Assembly (NCBI GenBank): GCA_963924555.1
Contig: OZ004587.1
Span: forward strand, 992,001 to 1,056,000
Source of the DNA: Crambe crambe
Taxonomy: Eukaryota > Porifera > Demospongiae > Poecilosclerida > Crambeidae
Direction of reading: 5' to 3'
DNA length: 64,000 nucleotides
A program made the translations under genes and the position numbers. Below the pieces are notes generated by a model. The model had not been told where the DNA came from. It saw only the letters and a program-made list of their open reading frames with translations, and ran no database searches. Shown here one piece after another: positions 1-11,168 of this stretch. Each line of letters begins with the position of its first letter. Within the stretch, counting starts at the first letter, position 1.

Positions 1-514
1 TTATGGTAAAGGGTTACCACTCATAAGGACACTTCACTGTACTATGTAAATATAATATTTGCGCATGCACATATTGATATTGCACAAGGTAAGATGATAG
101 ATGTTGCGTATTGTATGAATATAAAATGTACTTAAGAAAATTCAATAATAGGTAATATTAGCTAAATGGTGACAGTCCCAACTTTTTAATTATAAACGTT
201 TTGACTCATGACTACTAGTGGCCATGGTCTGGAAATAACTAACTCCATATGACAGAAGTTTGGAACAAATTCATTAAAAGTATATTTGCAATTCAATTGA
301 AGCTATGATTCAATACCTACGTAGATGGGACTGTCACACATGTAGCTAGTCAGCAGAGGTACATACGTACGTAGAGTGGAATCTCCAGGACCCTCTGAGC
401 AGAGGGACACAGGAATTTAGAACAACCTTCAAAGGTCTCAAGTAGTTTTACCTCTGAAGAGAGGACAACCTCTCTTCAGTACGACAATCAAGGGACGATA
501 ATGATGGCTAGTTA

Positions 515-606
515 TCAGGCCCAGTGCAGTATGTCCTCAGGCCCAGTGCAGTGCATCCTCAGGCCCAATGCAGTGTGTCTTCAGGCCCATGCAGTGCATT
601 GTGTCC
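515..606. repeat. 22-bp tandem repeat, about 4 copies
   Basis: Four adjacent copies of a unit beginning TCAGGCCCAGTGCAGT; the last copy has a small deletion followed by extra bases. No open frame depends on it. Confidence 0.85.
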
Positions 607-1761
607 TTTATTCAGAGCTTTTACTGTTAGTAATACTACGTAGGTGTCATCATTAAGGTAAGGAAACTTGCAGTTTACTTTATGATAGCTAATAGGTATT
701 GTACGTAATTACAAGGAGAGTGATGTTTTTATGTATTAATATATACTGCAATGGGATGGAATAATACGCACGTGCTATAATTTATTTAAGTGCTACTCTA
801 ACGTGCCACTGCACTCAGCCCGCGAACGATGTATTAATAGAGTCAGCACACATGTGTGCATAGTAGCTATTGTGAACATTGACACACATCCAGAACTTCT
901 TTCAGTGCTACCGTATAAGTAATAACTAACTTGGATGGATCCCATTGATAGAAATTAGAATATCAGTGTAAAATTCAAAATACTGTACGTAATAATCAGT
1001 TCATTGTGTTCTTAACTTAGTTACATAATTAACTGTGAACTTTACAGCTTAGCCTGTTCTTACGTACTATAATACAGAGAATTTTGGTTTATTTTTACTC
1101 ACCTTCCTCTTATTTTGTTTATTACTTTCATTATTGGGTAACTGTTTCCTGGTCATCTGTAGCTATACAAATTGTCCATCCTGTACGTATGTGAATGACC
1201 ATTGATATTTCTAAACCTGATAGCTAAGACAAACCATTCTGTCTGCGCACATTGCATTCATACTTGCATACACTCAGCACAATAACAATCATACTCGCAT
1301 ACAGAAGTTCTTCTACATGCACATCATAGCTAATTCATGGTTCTTCACATACCACATGTTATCTATAATAATGATAATGTGCATGTCAGTGCATACGTAT
1401 GTACACACTACATTAAAAAAACCTGGTCAAGTTGGGACTCAAACCTCGTGCTTATATAGCGAGCCAGCATGCTACAACATAACTAGCAATACTGCTAAGG
1501 TTTGTTTTTATACGTCTTGCAGATGCAATTAAGAAGTGATTGGGCTACGACAACTAACTGTTTATGCAATAAAAATTTCCATGGGTATTGGCTAGTGCGT
1601 AATTAATAATGTTATAACCACGTAAGATCTGTCATGTATTACAACTTTGAGTGGAAAACTGGTACCATGATATAATGACAGTGACAGAGAGAATCAAAAA
1701 AGTAAAGGTGAAACTGCTGGTGTGAATCTCTCTTGTCTGGCAATGAAGGAGATTTTTATTA

Positions 1762-2052
1762 ACTGTGGAAGTTCAGTCATGCATGTATGTATGCATGTAT
1801 TATGATTCTGAGGGAGGTCTATTATAATTATACACACTAGCAATTATATTAAGAGGTTAATATATTAACTACTGTGGAAGTTCAGTCATGTAAATATTAC
1901 AAGCTTGTCTAATATGTCAGAATCATTACAATAAAAAGGTTATTACCTACTGTGGTAGCTCAGTCATACATGTGTTACAATTCTGAGAAAGGTTTGTCTA
2001 TATCAGTATAATCTTTACATACAAGCAATTAACTATTGTGGAAGTTCAGTCA
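1762..2052. repeat. Spaced direct repeat ACTGTGGAAGTTCAGTCAT
   Basis: Four copies of a 19-20 bp motif start near 1762, 1871, 1949 and 2034, spaced about 78-109 bp apart. Degenerate related words (GTCACTTCCAGTCGAGTCAT, GAGGTCATGGAAGTT) continue to about 2240. The copies lie 0.5-0.8 kb upstream of the secreted-protein gene. Confidence 0.7.
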
Positions 2053-2451
2053 TACAATTCTGAACATACTAGTAGCAATAATAATAACTATTGCAGTGCT
2101 ACATATGTACGTAACTTTGAGGATGTGTTTTCTGGGGCAGTGTCACTATTGTTGCTCGAGCAAAGGATTGTGGTCACTTCCAGTCGAGTCATGCATCAGA
2201 GCTGTCAGTCACCTCTGATGAGGTCATGGAAGTTTGTAGATCAGGCCATACAGTCACCTCTGGATAGGGTGTGGAAATATTGAGAAGCCAGTGATTCATT
2301 TCCTTATGATTCATTTCCTTATGATCGAGTCGTCCATGCAGGAAAGCAATCATACAGTCATCCTCAGTCTCTAGCATACACACACTCACTGTGACAGTCA
2401 TGGGCATACATACTTAATTATTATTGCGTGCACATTGTCAAAACTCTCCAC

Positions 2452-2459
2452 TATAAAAG
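2452..2459 (+). promoter_or_regulatory. TATA box (TATAAAAG)
   Basis: A consensus TATAAAAG lies 112 bp upstream of the ATG at 2571. This spacing suits a start of transcription near 2480 and a 5' UTR of about 90 nt. Confidence 0.6.
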
Positions 2460-2570
2460 GTGAGAAAATACCACTATTTGATCAGTGGATTTGCGAACTT
2501 TTACACGCAAATTTAAGGAGAAGGAAGAAGATTTTTAAAAACAACAAGTTAGGCAAAGAAAAGGAAGAAG

Positions 2571-3453
2571 ATGTATCAATTCATTGTACTTTCACTGCTC
2601 TTTGTGACCATTCAAACTGGACTTTGCCGGCGGGACTTTGAGTCCTGTGAAACTGTTATTGCAAACTTCAGGAATCAGGAGAAATTTCTTCTCTCTCGTC
2701 AAATCAGAAACACAAGGGAAGTGATATGTGAGCGTATTGGCACACAAGGCCGGTGAGTTTCAACTGTACTACTACAGTATAATATTCATAATACATAATT
2801 ATTTTGGATCCCCTAGACTATCATAATGCAAAGATTTTAATCACTACACTGTTTCCTGTTAGTGTAATTAACTATTATAAATATAACTATTCACAGTTTT
2901 TTTCTGGTGACTGTGATTACACACCATAGAGTGTAGCTATGTATGTGATAATGATAGCATTATCTCTTTCTGCAGGTCTCTTTTGGAGCGTGTATATTAC
3001 TGCCGTGGTGAGATCTTTTTCCTTCCCAACAACTTCACCAGCCCGTTATTCAATGATGCTCTCCTCAGCTTTGATCGGATCAATAATGTAACCCAAATCG
3101 AGCAGGCAAGAGACGGGGTTATTTTTTGTTCACGACCTTTTCCTGGACAAGTTTCCAGGCCTTCACAGGTACTTCCCCCCATACCTGTTGCTCCCACCGC
3201 TCGAGCTACTGCTGCTCCAATTGAACGATGCCCGGGAGGACCGACAAGACGAAGCGATTATGAAATTGACGATCAGAATGTGTGCAGGTTAAGGTGCTTT
3301 GTCCTCAGGCAGCCAGGAGGCCAACCACAGCTTGCCTTCAGAAGGACCAAGAACATATTTACTTGCTGTGAAGGATTTAAACCATTTCGAGAGGGTATTG
3401 CAAGTTTCTCCTTTTTCAACACTAACAGGTTTAAATGTGTCAAAGAGGAGTGA
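2571..3453 (+). CDS. Small secreted cysteine-rich protein, two exons (2571..2752, 2976..3453)
   Basis: Splicing exon 2571..2752 to exon 2976..3453 gives one 219-aa frame. The donor is CG|GTGAGT and the acceptor TTTCTGCAG|G, and the junction codon CGG is restored in frame. Residues 1-19 are a hydrophobic signal peptide (MYQFIVLSLLFVTIQTGLC); no later membrane span exists, so export is likely. The mature part has ten cysteines at about 26, 53, 70, 112, 146, 164, 168, 191, 192 and 215, enough for five disulfides, in two groups joined by a Pro/Ala/Thr-rich linker (about 115-142). Sequons NFT (80) and NVT (98) are present. A TATA box precedes it and AATAAA follows 95 bp after the stop. I do not recognise the family; the second group, with CxxxC, CC and C, could be a small disulfide domain. 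It is the only gene here in which I see an intron. Confidence 0.8.
2753..2975 (+). other. Spliceosomal intron, 223 bp
   Basis: The intron begins GTGAGT and ends in a pyrimidine-rich TCTCTTTCTGCAG. It is AT-rich with in-frame stops, and removing it keeps the reading frame (phase 2). Confidence 0.8.
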
Positions 3454-3547
3454 AGATTTACCTTTTCAAGAATTGAACTATTTTGGATTAGATACCTAAT
3501 TATGCATAGCAGGAGCTGTAATTTTATTGTATTTTATTGTTAGATTT

Positions 3548-3553
3548 AATAAA
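3548..3553 (+). promoter_or_regulatory. Polyadenylation signal AATAAA
   Basis: A consensus hexamer 95 bp after the stop at 3453 fits the end of the secreted-protein transcript. Confidence 0.55.
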
Positions 3554-3559
3554 AACTTT

Positions 3560-4441
3560 AGCTACGTATGTATTATATATCTTCGGATAGCAATCATGTA
3601 TGTCCCAGACCAGCTATGACATCTTTACTCATGATAGCTAGCTCGTTTCTGAAACATACCATGGCTTCAGTTCAGCCACCAACAATCACACATACGTACT
3701 TACAGTACGTACATTTTATAAGATCTTGATTTCTACGGAGTCATGCAATGAAAAAATGATTTATGTATGCAAGCTGTACTGTACCATTGGATTTTCGTTT
3801 TTTTACTGCTAGCAAAGGTATGGACAACTAATTTTTTTTTTGGCTATTTCAAGCATCCACATGCATGCAGAGTATATTATAACTATACACTTTAATTTTT
3901 CACTTGATCATTCAGAAATGGAGTGTTCTGATTTAAAATCAACATTATATTCTGAGAAAGAATAGTAACTTCGACTCAATGGGAAATTTCATGAGTCTAA
4001 CTGTGTCAATTAACCAGTGTCCTGTCCTTTATCAGTACGTGTATCAATATTGGTTGTGGCTATAGGGTAATGTATTATCAAACATAACATAATATACCGT
4101 CTTTAAATTCTCATGATTGTGTGGATGACACCAGATCCTTCCTTACGATCTGGCATAAGGGACAATCTAAAAGTACCTTCATACACTCCATCAAAATAAC
4201 CTCCAAAAGATCGAAAACAACTGTTCTACAAAGGACAAAAAGCTGTGTCCATTATGCTTGGAGGTTCCACTGTAGTCCATGTATTTCTCTCAGTTCTTTG
4301 CCAATGTGTAAAACAGTATGGGATGTGGGTTCATTAGTGCTGCTACATTTGATTGTCTTCATACTTTGATGTCTACACTTCAAATATAGCTACCACTATA
4401 AATATTGTTATAGCAACATGTAGCTAATCATACAATACATC
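3560..4441. other. Intergenic; duplicated block shared with 24573-25866
   Basis: From about 3745 the sequence matches the region downstream of the receptor at 25867 (for example the stretches at 4093-4170 and 25345-25420). The other copy carries a MITE insertion at 24882-25338 that is absent here. No gene was seen. Confidence 0.7.
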
Positions 4442-5473
4442 TCAATCAACAGTTACTCGTTCACATTTGAGGAGAGTGTAAAGGTCACGTTGTAGACCTG
4501 TTTCAATGATGGGATGGAGGATGGAGTGTAGGAAGAGGCAGAGGTACATGATGGCAAAGGCACTGATGTGTAGAGTTGAGCCAGATATGGTTACAAATAA
4601 GACGACTATTATGGGAATATAAGTGATGAAGTAAGCCAGTAATGTTATACCAAAAATATACGCTAACTTCCTCTGTTTCTTCGCTATATTTCTATCATTT
4701 TCACTGGGAACATCTGTCTCAAGTGATGAAGTTGAATCTTGAGTTTTCCCAACAACTTTTGCTGTCCTTAACTTACTCAAATGCTTGAATGCGATTACTG
4801 CCACCCATACATTTGTAACCACCAGAAGTGATACTGGTAGGATGCTCTCAACACCTAATAGTATACCATAGTTGATGTTCTTGGTGAGCTGAGTCTCTCC
4901 ATATAGTGCTACTGAACAGGAAAAGACATACTCTATTTTTCCAAACTGATAGAGAGGGGGAGTGGCTAGAAGGAGGCATAGCAACCATACGAAACCTATA
5001 GCTGCACACATTCTCTTTATGGTCACTATTTTGTAGTATTTGATGGCCATTTTGATGTAGATGAATCGGTCCAGTGAGACAAGTGTTAGTATATGGAAGG
5101 AAGATTCCACAAAGAGAGTGAGTAACACACCACTTAGTTGACAGAATTGACATCGAATGTAGTCACTGTTTCCAAATACGAACTCTCTAGCAAATCCTGC
5201 AACTATTCCAAAAGGCATGACCAGAAGACAGAGGAGTAAGTTAGAAAAGGCCAAACTCAGGAGCAAGATGTGAGTGGGTTGTTTGTATAGACGTTTATAG
5301 AATGTCCCCACAATGACAAAGAGGTTCCATGGAGCACCAAGGACCAAGAAGATGGTGAGGACTATTCCAGTTGCCAAAGTAGTATCATTCAATTCTTTAA
5401 ATTGGTCTCTCTTCCAGTATTCTGTGGTCACTGAATTATGACTCAATTCCTCTCCAACACAACTGAAATTCAT
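4442..5473 (-). CDS. Array receptor A: rhodopsin-like 7-TM receptor, 343 aa
   Basis: A single-exon receptor, starting at the MNFSC methionine shared by all paralogues; an in-frame ATG 66 bp upstream is not shared. Landmarks: N2 sequon; GAPWN (46-50) in TM1; LAFSN (74-78) in TM2, with Asn at 2.50; C111 (3.25) and C186 in ECL2 as the usual disulfide pair; DRF (135-137); W163 (4.50); P213 (5.50); YIP (285-287) in TM6, with Tyr at 6.48; HPIIE (320-324) in TM7 in place of NPxxY. ICL3 (about 235-268) is Ser/Thr-rich and ends in basic KKQRK. The C tail is short (LLKCERVTVD), with one Cys that could be palmitoylated. Position 3.32 is Leu. Class A membership follows from these landmarks; ligand and coupling are unknown. 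Its duplicate at 19902-20796 is dead. Confidence 0.9.
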   Translation of the reverse strand: MNFSCVGEELSHNSVTTEYWKRDQFKELNDTTLATGIVLTIFLVLGAPWNLFVIVGTFYKRLYKQPTHILLLSLAFSNLLLCLLVMPFGIVAGFAREFVFGNSDYIRCQFCQLSGVLLTLFVESSFHILTLVSLDRFIYIKMAIKYYKIVTIKRMCAAIGFVWLLCLLLATPPLYQFGKIEYVFSCSVALYGETQLTKNINYGILLGVESILPVSLLVVTNVWVAVIAFKHLSKLRTAKVVGKTQDSTSSLETDVPSENDRNIAKKQRKLAYIFGITLLAYFITYIPIIVVLFVTISGSTLHISAFAIMYLCLFLHSILHPIIETGLQRDLYTLLKCERVTVD

Positions 5474-6529
5474 CGTTATTTTGTATATATAGTGGCTAGC
5501 TGAGCTACGTATGTAACTGGACTTCCTATCAATCAGCAAAACTGTGTTGTTGTTTTTAATTACTTCTTTAACAATGTGTAAGCTAATGAATCAGGTACCT
5601 ACATAGAACAAGTTAAAACTACTTATAGTTAAAGTAACTTTCTTGATTAAAATCTACAATCTGCAGATTAGCTATGAAGCTGTTACTTATAATCTTTTTT
5701 TTTTCTTTGTTGATATAATCTAGCAAGTGTTAATGACTGACTTGTACACATTGGCTCACTGCAAAAACGAAATTGTTATTTTAACAAACTTGCTTAGTTA
5801 GGTGAGATTAATCATTTGTCAAAATGACACAACGATGATTAGTCCGTTACGTTTATTGACATGACAATTCTGTTTTAGCACACTGTTTCCTACAAAAAAT
5901 ACAGTGTTTCCTTCAGAAAATAGTAAAAATCTCATAGTGAATTACATGTACGCATAATATGTAAATTTCAAAACTGACATATTGCTACTGAATACTCATA
6001 CTTAGTATGGAATTTAATCCTGATTATGTTTTGAGAGTGCTTTGCACAGGCACATAGTAATTAGCAACTGCATAACAATGATCAGTAGTATCTACACTGT
6101 TCTAGGCTGTTAGTACTAGCCCATAATAATACAACACAACATAACCACAACACTATGCACTTCACTTATCTGGACTAATTCACTTATGGAAAAAAAAAAT
6201 TTGGACAAAGGTGTCCATATAACCAAGGTTTGACTGTACATGAGCAATGATTTCACACTCTACAGTATTGCACCTGCTCTACTTGTTGCTACTCAGATCA
6301 TTCAAGTATGTAAATAGATATCTAATTTTCATGATTCGTGTCTTGTTAAAAGGATGGACAAGAAAATCCTGCTCTACAGTCAAGTACGTTAGCTATCTTG
6401 TCTTAATTATTATTGTTAAAAGGACGGACAAGAAAATTATTTACTGATGTTATAGTGAGTGAAAGAGCATGGAAATAATTATTGTTAAAATAAATTATTA
6501 CATCAGGTGTATCTCAAATAATTGCACCT
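5474..6529. other. Receptor 5' flank; start of duplicated block 5474-9110 / 20797-24490
   Basis: It is closely similar to 20797-22235. Relative to that copy, about 430 bp (21190-21620) is missing at about 5878. A motif shared by several receptor genes (TGGACTT..TATCAATCAGC) lies at 5518-5540. No gene was seen. Confidence 0.7.
5515..5543 (-). promoter_or_regulatory. Conserved upstream element of array receptors
   Basis: The coding strand reads GTTTTGCTGATTGATA followed by a run like GGAAGTCCAGTT, 42-70 bp before the ATG. Equivalent elements precede the receptors or pseudogenes at 7763 (8814-8844), 16316 (17353-17383), 18370 (19437-19464), 19902 (20838-20866), 23148 (24209-24239), 25867 (26906-26921), 29100 (30141-30169) and 31412 (32417-32442). 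The copies at 33659 and 35950 lack it. It may be a core promoter or start site, or simply shared ancestry. Confidence 0.4.
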
Positions 6530-7140
6530 GAGGAGAGTGTGAAGGAGAGTGTAAAGGTCACGTTGTAGACCTGTTTCAATGATGGGATGGAGAATGGGGT
6601 GTAGGAAGAGGAAGAGATAAATGATGGCAATGGCGCTGTTGAGATATAAGCCAAGTAATGTTGCACCAAAAAGATATGCTAATTTTATCATTTTCACTGG
6701 GAACATCTGTGTTGGGCCTGGCCAGGATCGGATCTGGCCAGCCAACTGACCTGAAGAGAGTTTTATACTTTAGAGAGCAAATAAGACCAACTAAGATGGG
6801 GATGGGTAAAGGGTCGGCGCCGCCAGACTATATTATGTGTGGGTGTGGTTAATGTTCAATAATTAGTTGATTGCTTCCTGCTTCCCTGCTGTCCTGGCTG
6901 TCCTGGTCCAACAATCTGTCTCGAGGGATCATGACTTTTCCCAACTGTTGCTGTCCTTACTTACTCAATTGTTTGAATGCAATTACTGCCACCCATGCAT
7001 TTGTAACCAGCAGAAGTGATACGCTATAATAGTTGATGTTCTTGGTGAGCTGAATCTCTCCAGGTAGTACTACTGAGCAGGAAAGACATACTCTATTTTT
7101 CCAAACTGATAGAGAGGGAGAGTGGCTAGATTTTGAAGAA
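6530..7140 (-). pseudogene. Array receptor remnant (TM4-TM5 and TM6-TM7 pieces)
   Basis: Reading the minus strand, 7140-6940 matches the end of TM4 to ICL3 (PPLYQFGKIEYVF, GEIQLTKNINY, NAWVAVIAFKQLSK) with deletions, and 6710-6530 matches TM6-TM7 and the C tail (LHPIIETGLQRDLYTLL). The two parts are separated by about 190 bp of unrelated sequence (6712-6900) and the N-terminal half is missing. The duplicate at 22236-22460 keeps only the C-terminal piece. Confidence 0.8.
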
Positions 7141-7567
7141 AAAAAATGAAGACATACTTCTCCATTTTTGTGTTCCCTAAAACCACATGCAACCCACAAA
7201 ATAATAATTTCACACCATACATGTACATATACATGTACGTATACATGTATGTATACAATTATACTGCACCTGCTCTACTTGTTGCTGTTCATTCAAGCAT
7301 GTAGCTACAAAGGACAGGAATCCTTCTCTACATGTAGTTACCTTGTAATTAATTTTCATAATTATTATTTTCATGTCTTATTAAAAAGACAGACAAAGAT
7401 TAAATGTGTGCTATTCAACATGGAAATAACGTAAATTATTTGAACACCAAAATAAAAGTAAATATCCAGGCCTGCATTAGGATTCTGTTCAAGGGGGGAG
7501 GTGGGGGAAAATAGCTGCTTCAGTATTTCAGGGGGGCAACGCTAACATGGCTAACTTGATGCACATG

Positions 7568-7570
<3 letters not shown>

Positions 7571-7606
<36 letters not shown>
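7571..7606. repeat. Poly-T run, 36 bp
   Basis: An uninterrupted T36 tract inside a short interspersed repeat (about 7470-7690), which recurs at 22855-23060 with a shorter, interrupted tract. Related G/C-ended sequence follows the receptors at 16316 (16127-16235) and 29100 (28920-29020). Confidence 0.85.
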
Positions 7607-7607
<1 letters not shown>

Positions 7608-7762
7608 GAGACTAAATAACAGGTTACAAGGAGGTGGGTTGGGGGGGGGGCAAATACTCCTCCCCACCCTCCTAAATGTAGCCTTGCAAGCATGGTTACA
7701 TATTAAGTTACATTCGTACTTCATTGCACGTACCAATAAACTATCAGACTGATGGATGTATC

Positions 7763-8788
7763 TCAACTGCTGCATAATTGCACTCGTTCACACTTGAGGA
7801 GAGTGTAAAGGTCACGTTGTAGACTTGTTTCAATGATGGGATGGAGGATGGGGTATAGGAAGATGCAGAGGTATGTGATGGCATAGACACTGTCGTGTAG
7901 ATTTGAGCCAGATATGGTTACAAGTAGGATTACTATCATGGGAATATAAGTGATGAAGTAAGCCAGTACTGTTGCACCAAAAAGATAAACTAATTTTCTC
8001 TGTTTCTTCGCTATATTTCTATCATTTTCACTGGGCACATCTGTCTTGAATGATGAAGTCAGATCTTGACTTTTCCCAAGTTTTGCTGTCCTTAACTTAC
8101 TCAAATGCTTGAATGCGATTACTGCCACCCATACATTTGTAACCACCAGAAGTGATACTGGTAGGATGCTTTCAACACCTAATAGTATACCATAGTTGAT
8201 GTTCTTGGTGAGCTGGGTCTCTCCATGTGGTGCTATTGAGCAGGAAAAGACATACTCTATTTCTCCAAACTGATAGAGAGGGGGAGTGGCTAGAAGGAGG
8301 CATAGCAACCATACAGAGCCTATCGCCAAACACACTCTCTTTATGGTCACTATTTTGTAGTATTTGATGGCCATTTTGATGTAGATGAATCGGTCCAGTG
8401 AGATGAGTACAAGTGTATGGAAGGAAGATTCTGCAAAGAAAATGCGTAACACACCACTTAGTTGACAGAATTGACATCGAATGTAGTCACTGTTTCCAAA
8501 TACAAACTCTCTAGCAAATCCTGCAACTATTCCAAAAGGCATGACCAGAAGACAGAGGAGTAAGTTAGAAAAGGCCAAACTCAGGAGCAAGATGTGAGTG
8601 GGTTGCTTGTATAGACGTTTATAGAGTGTCCCCATAATGACAAAGATGTTCCATGGAGCACCAAGGACCAAGAAGATGGTGAGGACTATTCCAGTTGCCA
8701 AAGTAGTGTCATTCAATTGGTCTCTCTTCCAGTATTCCGTGGTCACTGAATTACGACTCAATTCCTCTCCAACACAACTGAAATTCAT
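7763..8788 (-). CDS. Array receptor B: rhodopsin-like 7-TM receptor, 341 aa
   Basis: Intact single-exon copy; the ATG is at 8788, since the codon before it is GTG. It lacks the three residues FKE after KRDQ that receptor A has. The TM3 segment reads GVLRIFFAESSFHTL, giving Arg at 3.32, Ile at 3.33 and Ala at 3.36, and the line leading to DRF is LVLISLDRF. TM1 is GAPWNIFVIMGT. ECL3 is SGSNLHDSVYAITY, unlike the LHISAFAIMY type. The C tail is KCERVQLCSS. DRF, P5.50 and HPIIE are present and 2.50 is Asn. Its closest relative is the nonsense-bearing copy at 23148, with which it shares both flanks; the upstream flank to about 10.1 kb is also shared with the receptor at 25867. Confidence 0.9.
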   Translation of the reverse strand: MNFSCVGEELSRNSVTTEYWKRDQLNDTTLATGIVLTIFLVLGAPWNIFVIMGTLYKRLYKQPTHILLLSLAFSNLLLCLLVMPFGIVAGFAREFVFGNSDYIRCQFCQLSGVLRIFFAESSFHTLVLISLDRFIYIKMAIKYYKIVTIKRVCLAIGSVWLLCLLLATPPLYQFGEIEYVFSCSIAPHGETQLTKNINYGILLGVESILPVSLLVVTNVWVAVIAFKHLSKLRTAKLGKSQDLTSSFKTDVPSENDRNIAKKQRKLVYLFGATVLAYFITYIPMIVILLVTISGSNLHDSVYAITYLCIFLYPILHPIIETSLQRDLYTLLKCERVQLCSS

Positions 8789-9466
8789 CACTTGGTGTGA
8801 GTAGTAACTACTCCAACTGGACTTTGTATACCAATCACCAAAACCCTAATTGTGGCTTTCCTTGAACAGATACGTAATACTAAGCAATTTTTACCTAAAC
8901 AACCAAGTTATAACTACGTACGTAGATGCTTTCTTGAGGGAAAATTGACTCATTAGCTATTACTTTCCTATCACCATGATAACTTCAGCTGTATAATGAC
9001 ATTACTAAATGGTGTACGTACGTATATAATGCACAGTATCCTGTTATCTATAATTACTGCATGTCTACATAGTTATCATAACAATTTCAGTCTTAGAATG
9101 AATGTATGCAGCTGTACAGCCACAAATCTTGTGCATGGTCACAGGTGCATGTGACTATTAAAGAAAAAATCACAATAGGTGTATGATTGTACTGAGTAAA
9201 GTGTGACCTTGAAAGTATATGGTATACTTAGACTACTTCTATTCACACCATCTTTGACTGTAGGTAGGTATAGCTTTATATGATTGCTAAGTAGTCTACG
9301 TACATCATAATGATATTTCTGTCCCATAAGGCATTCCATGCAGTGGACCACTTTAGCTACAGGCCTGCATGACTTGGGAACAAAAAGGGAAGAGGGTTAC
9401 AACCCTGGGTCCAGCCCTGTTTGTAGGAGAAATACATACACTGTTACTTGTTACTGCACACCATTT

Positions 9467-9508
9467 TGTCCCAATACACACACTGTTTTTAGTGTGTGTA
9501 TTGGGACA
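9467..9508. repeat. Perfect 18-bp inverted repeat, 6-nt loop
   Basis: TGTCCCAATACACACACT at 9467-9484 is followed by GTTTTT and its exact complement at 9491-9508. Related single arms occur at about 9720-9760 and 28188-28205, so this is probably the core of a small mobile element. Confidence 0.8.
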
Positions 9509-10487
9509 ATTTAGTGTGCTGTATCACACTTTCATTATTATAGTGTATAACTGAGGCAATGTGCAACATTAATTTCAATAGCGAGCAAGCAAGCAACTAT
9601 TCCCATAGCTTTTAGAGCTGATAGGCTCAAGCTAATAGTTCTATAATTATGCTTCAAATCATTGCTGTTGAGTTATGTACACTGTAAAAATGAAAGTGTA
9701 CATTGCACACTTATAGTGTGTGTATAGGCACACCTAGAGGTGTGTGTATTGGGACATTGTAGTCTATATTATATAATGTTTCTGTATTTATAGTGTAAAG
9801 TGAGAGGCAGCTGCATATATATATAATAGCTGTAATGCTCACCACCAAGTATTTACATATAGGTAAGCCTATAAGCGCTTACAATTCACTTGGGTAAGCC
9901 ACGTATTATCCACTGTGACAAAACGATCATTACAGATAATTATAAGCAATTACAACTGGAGCACTACGTATGAAAAGTTGGAGATATCCTAGCCTGAAAC
10001 ATGTAGGAAATCTGATAAAGAAATTCATAGGATACACAATGGAATGGCAAGTTTTCTCAAAGTAATTATCACGTGCCTTTGTGTATCTTACACCTTTTCA
10101 TACTGTGAAATACAAGGAAAATCTCATAGTGGAGCATGTGCATTATGCACACACTATTATTGCACAATACCTAACGCCTGAGGCATTTTGGAGTGTAGAC
10201 CTAGATATATCTTTAATGAGTCATGACTTGAGAGTCAGTTCACTCGCTGAATTATATCTCTGAGACTATAGTACACGTGTAAAGATACGTATGAATGGAT
10301 ACAAAATCAATGATTACACCCTAATATAAGAGTAGTACGTAGTGAACATTGAACACTCTAAATGAAAGGGGTGTTTTAGGAGCCCTAGGCCTCCTTAAGA
10401 GTGAAGTAGGAATAGTAGTTTTGTAATAATATTATTCCTGTGATTCTTGAGCTTGGTGATGGGTACGGGTAAGGGGTTACTTGACTC

Positions 10488-10671
10488 GAAGGGGGAGTGA
10501 AGAGTAGGGATTTAAGTTGGGAGGCGTGGTTATTGAAATTGGGAGGGCTAGGAGTGATAGGAATGCAGCTGAATTTTACTCACTTATTGCTGAAGGGGGA
10601 GTGAAGAGTAGGGATTTAAGTTGTGAGGCGTGGTTATGGGCTAGGAGTGATAGGAATGCAGCTCAATTTTA
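10488..10671. repeat. Tandem direct repeat, about 100-bp unit, two copies
   Basis: Copies at about 10488-10580 and 10591-10671 share GAAGGGGGAGTGAAGAG, TAGGGATTTAAGTTG, GAGGCGTGGTTAT and CTAGGAGTGATAGGAATGC. The second copy lacks about 10 bp in the middle. Confidence 0.8.
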
Positions 10672-10914
10672 TGGCTATCCCTACTTCACTTTTTATTTAG
10701 AAGAAATTTTTTGCGCTCACTTGTTTCCATTCTTTTTCTTTGTACTAAATTAGCTAGAAATTCATAATATTCTTCTTTTGTAAGTACGTAGCACTGGATG
10801 TGGAAGAAGTTGGAGGTGTGTGAGCAGACTAGCTATACGTAAAGCCTTGTAGGATGAGCATCTATACTGAGGAGTGGCCATCTGACCAGAATAGATAGCT
10901 AGCTAAGCAATCAA

Positions 10915-11168
10915 CAGTGGTGGATCTAGGATTTTTTGAAGGGGGAGGCTCATGGTGAAATATTTGCACACTTGTGTGTGGAAAAAAAAAGTTTTTTACC
11001 CGACCATGCTCACTTTGCCTAACCACACCCTTTTTAGGGAAACTGTGCTCACTTGATGCTTAGCCAGTCTGCAGCTAACTTGCAAACTGTCATGCACCAC
11101 TGTAGCTAATAAGTGGCCACACCAAAAAAGGGGGGGCATGTACCTTAAATGCCCCCTCCTAGATCAAA
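10915..11168. mobile_element. MITE-like inverted-repeat element
   Basis: It begins CAGTGGTGGATCTAGGA and contains GCACCACTG at 11093-11101 and CCCCTCCTAGATCAAAG at its right end, which together mirror the left end. G- and C-rich runs flank the ends. No coding capacity. Confidence 0.45.

Larger units (their letters stand above)
1..2430. other. Intergenic, no gene seen
   Basis: AT-rich sequence with stops in all frames and only tiny open stretches. It holds a 22-bp minisatellite (515-606) and a spaced repeat (1762-2052), listed separately. Palindromic words TACGTA and TAGCTA are frequent. No RNA gene was recognised. Confidence 0.6.

Noticed and set aside
4848..5153. A 101-codon open frame overlapping the TM3-TM5 region of receptor A, seen again in six other copies (for example 8172-8477, 18788-19093, 29506-29811)
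   Set aside because: It is conserved only because the receptor frame above it is conserved. It shares no start context and is interrupted in several copies. A codon-substitution test would be needed to revive it.
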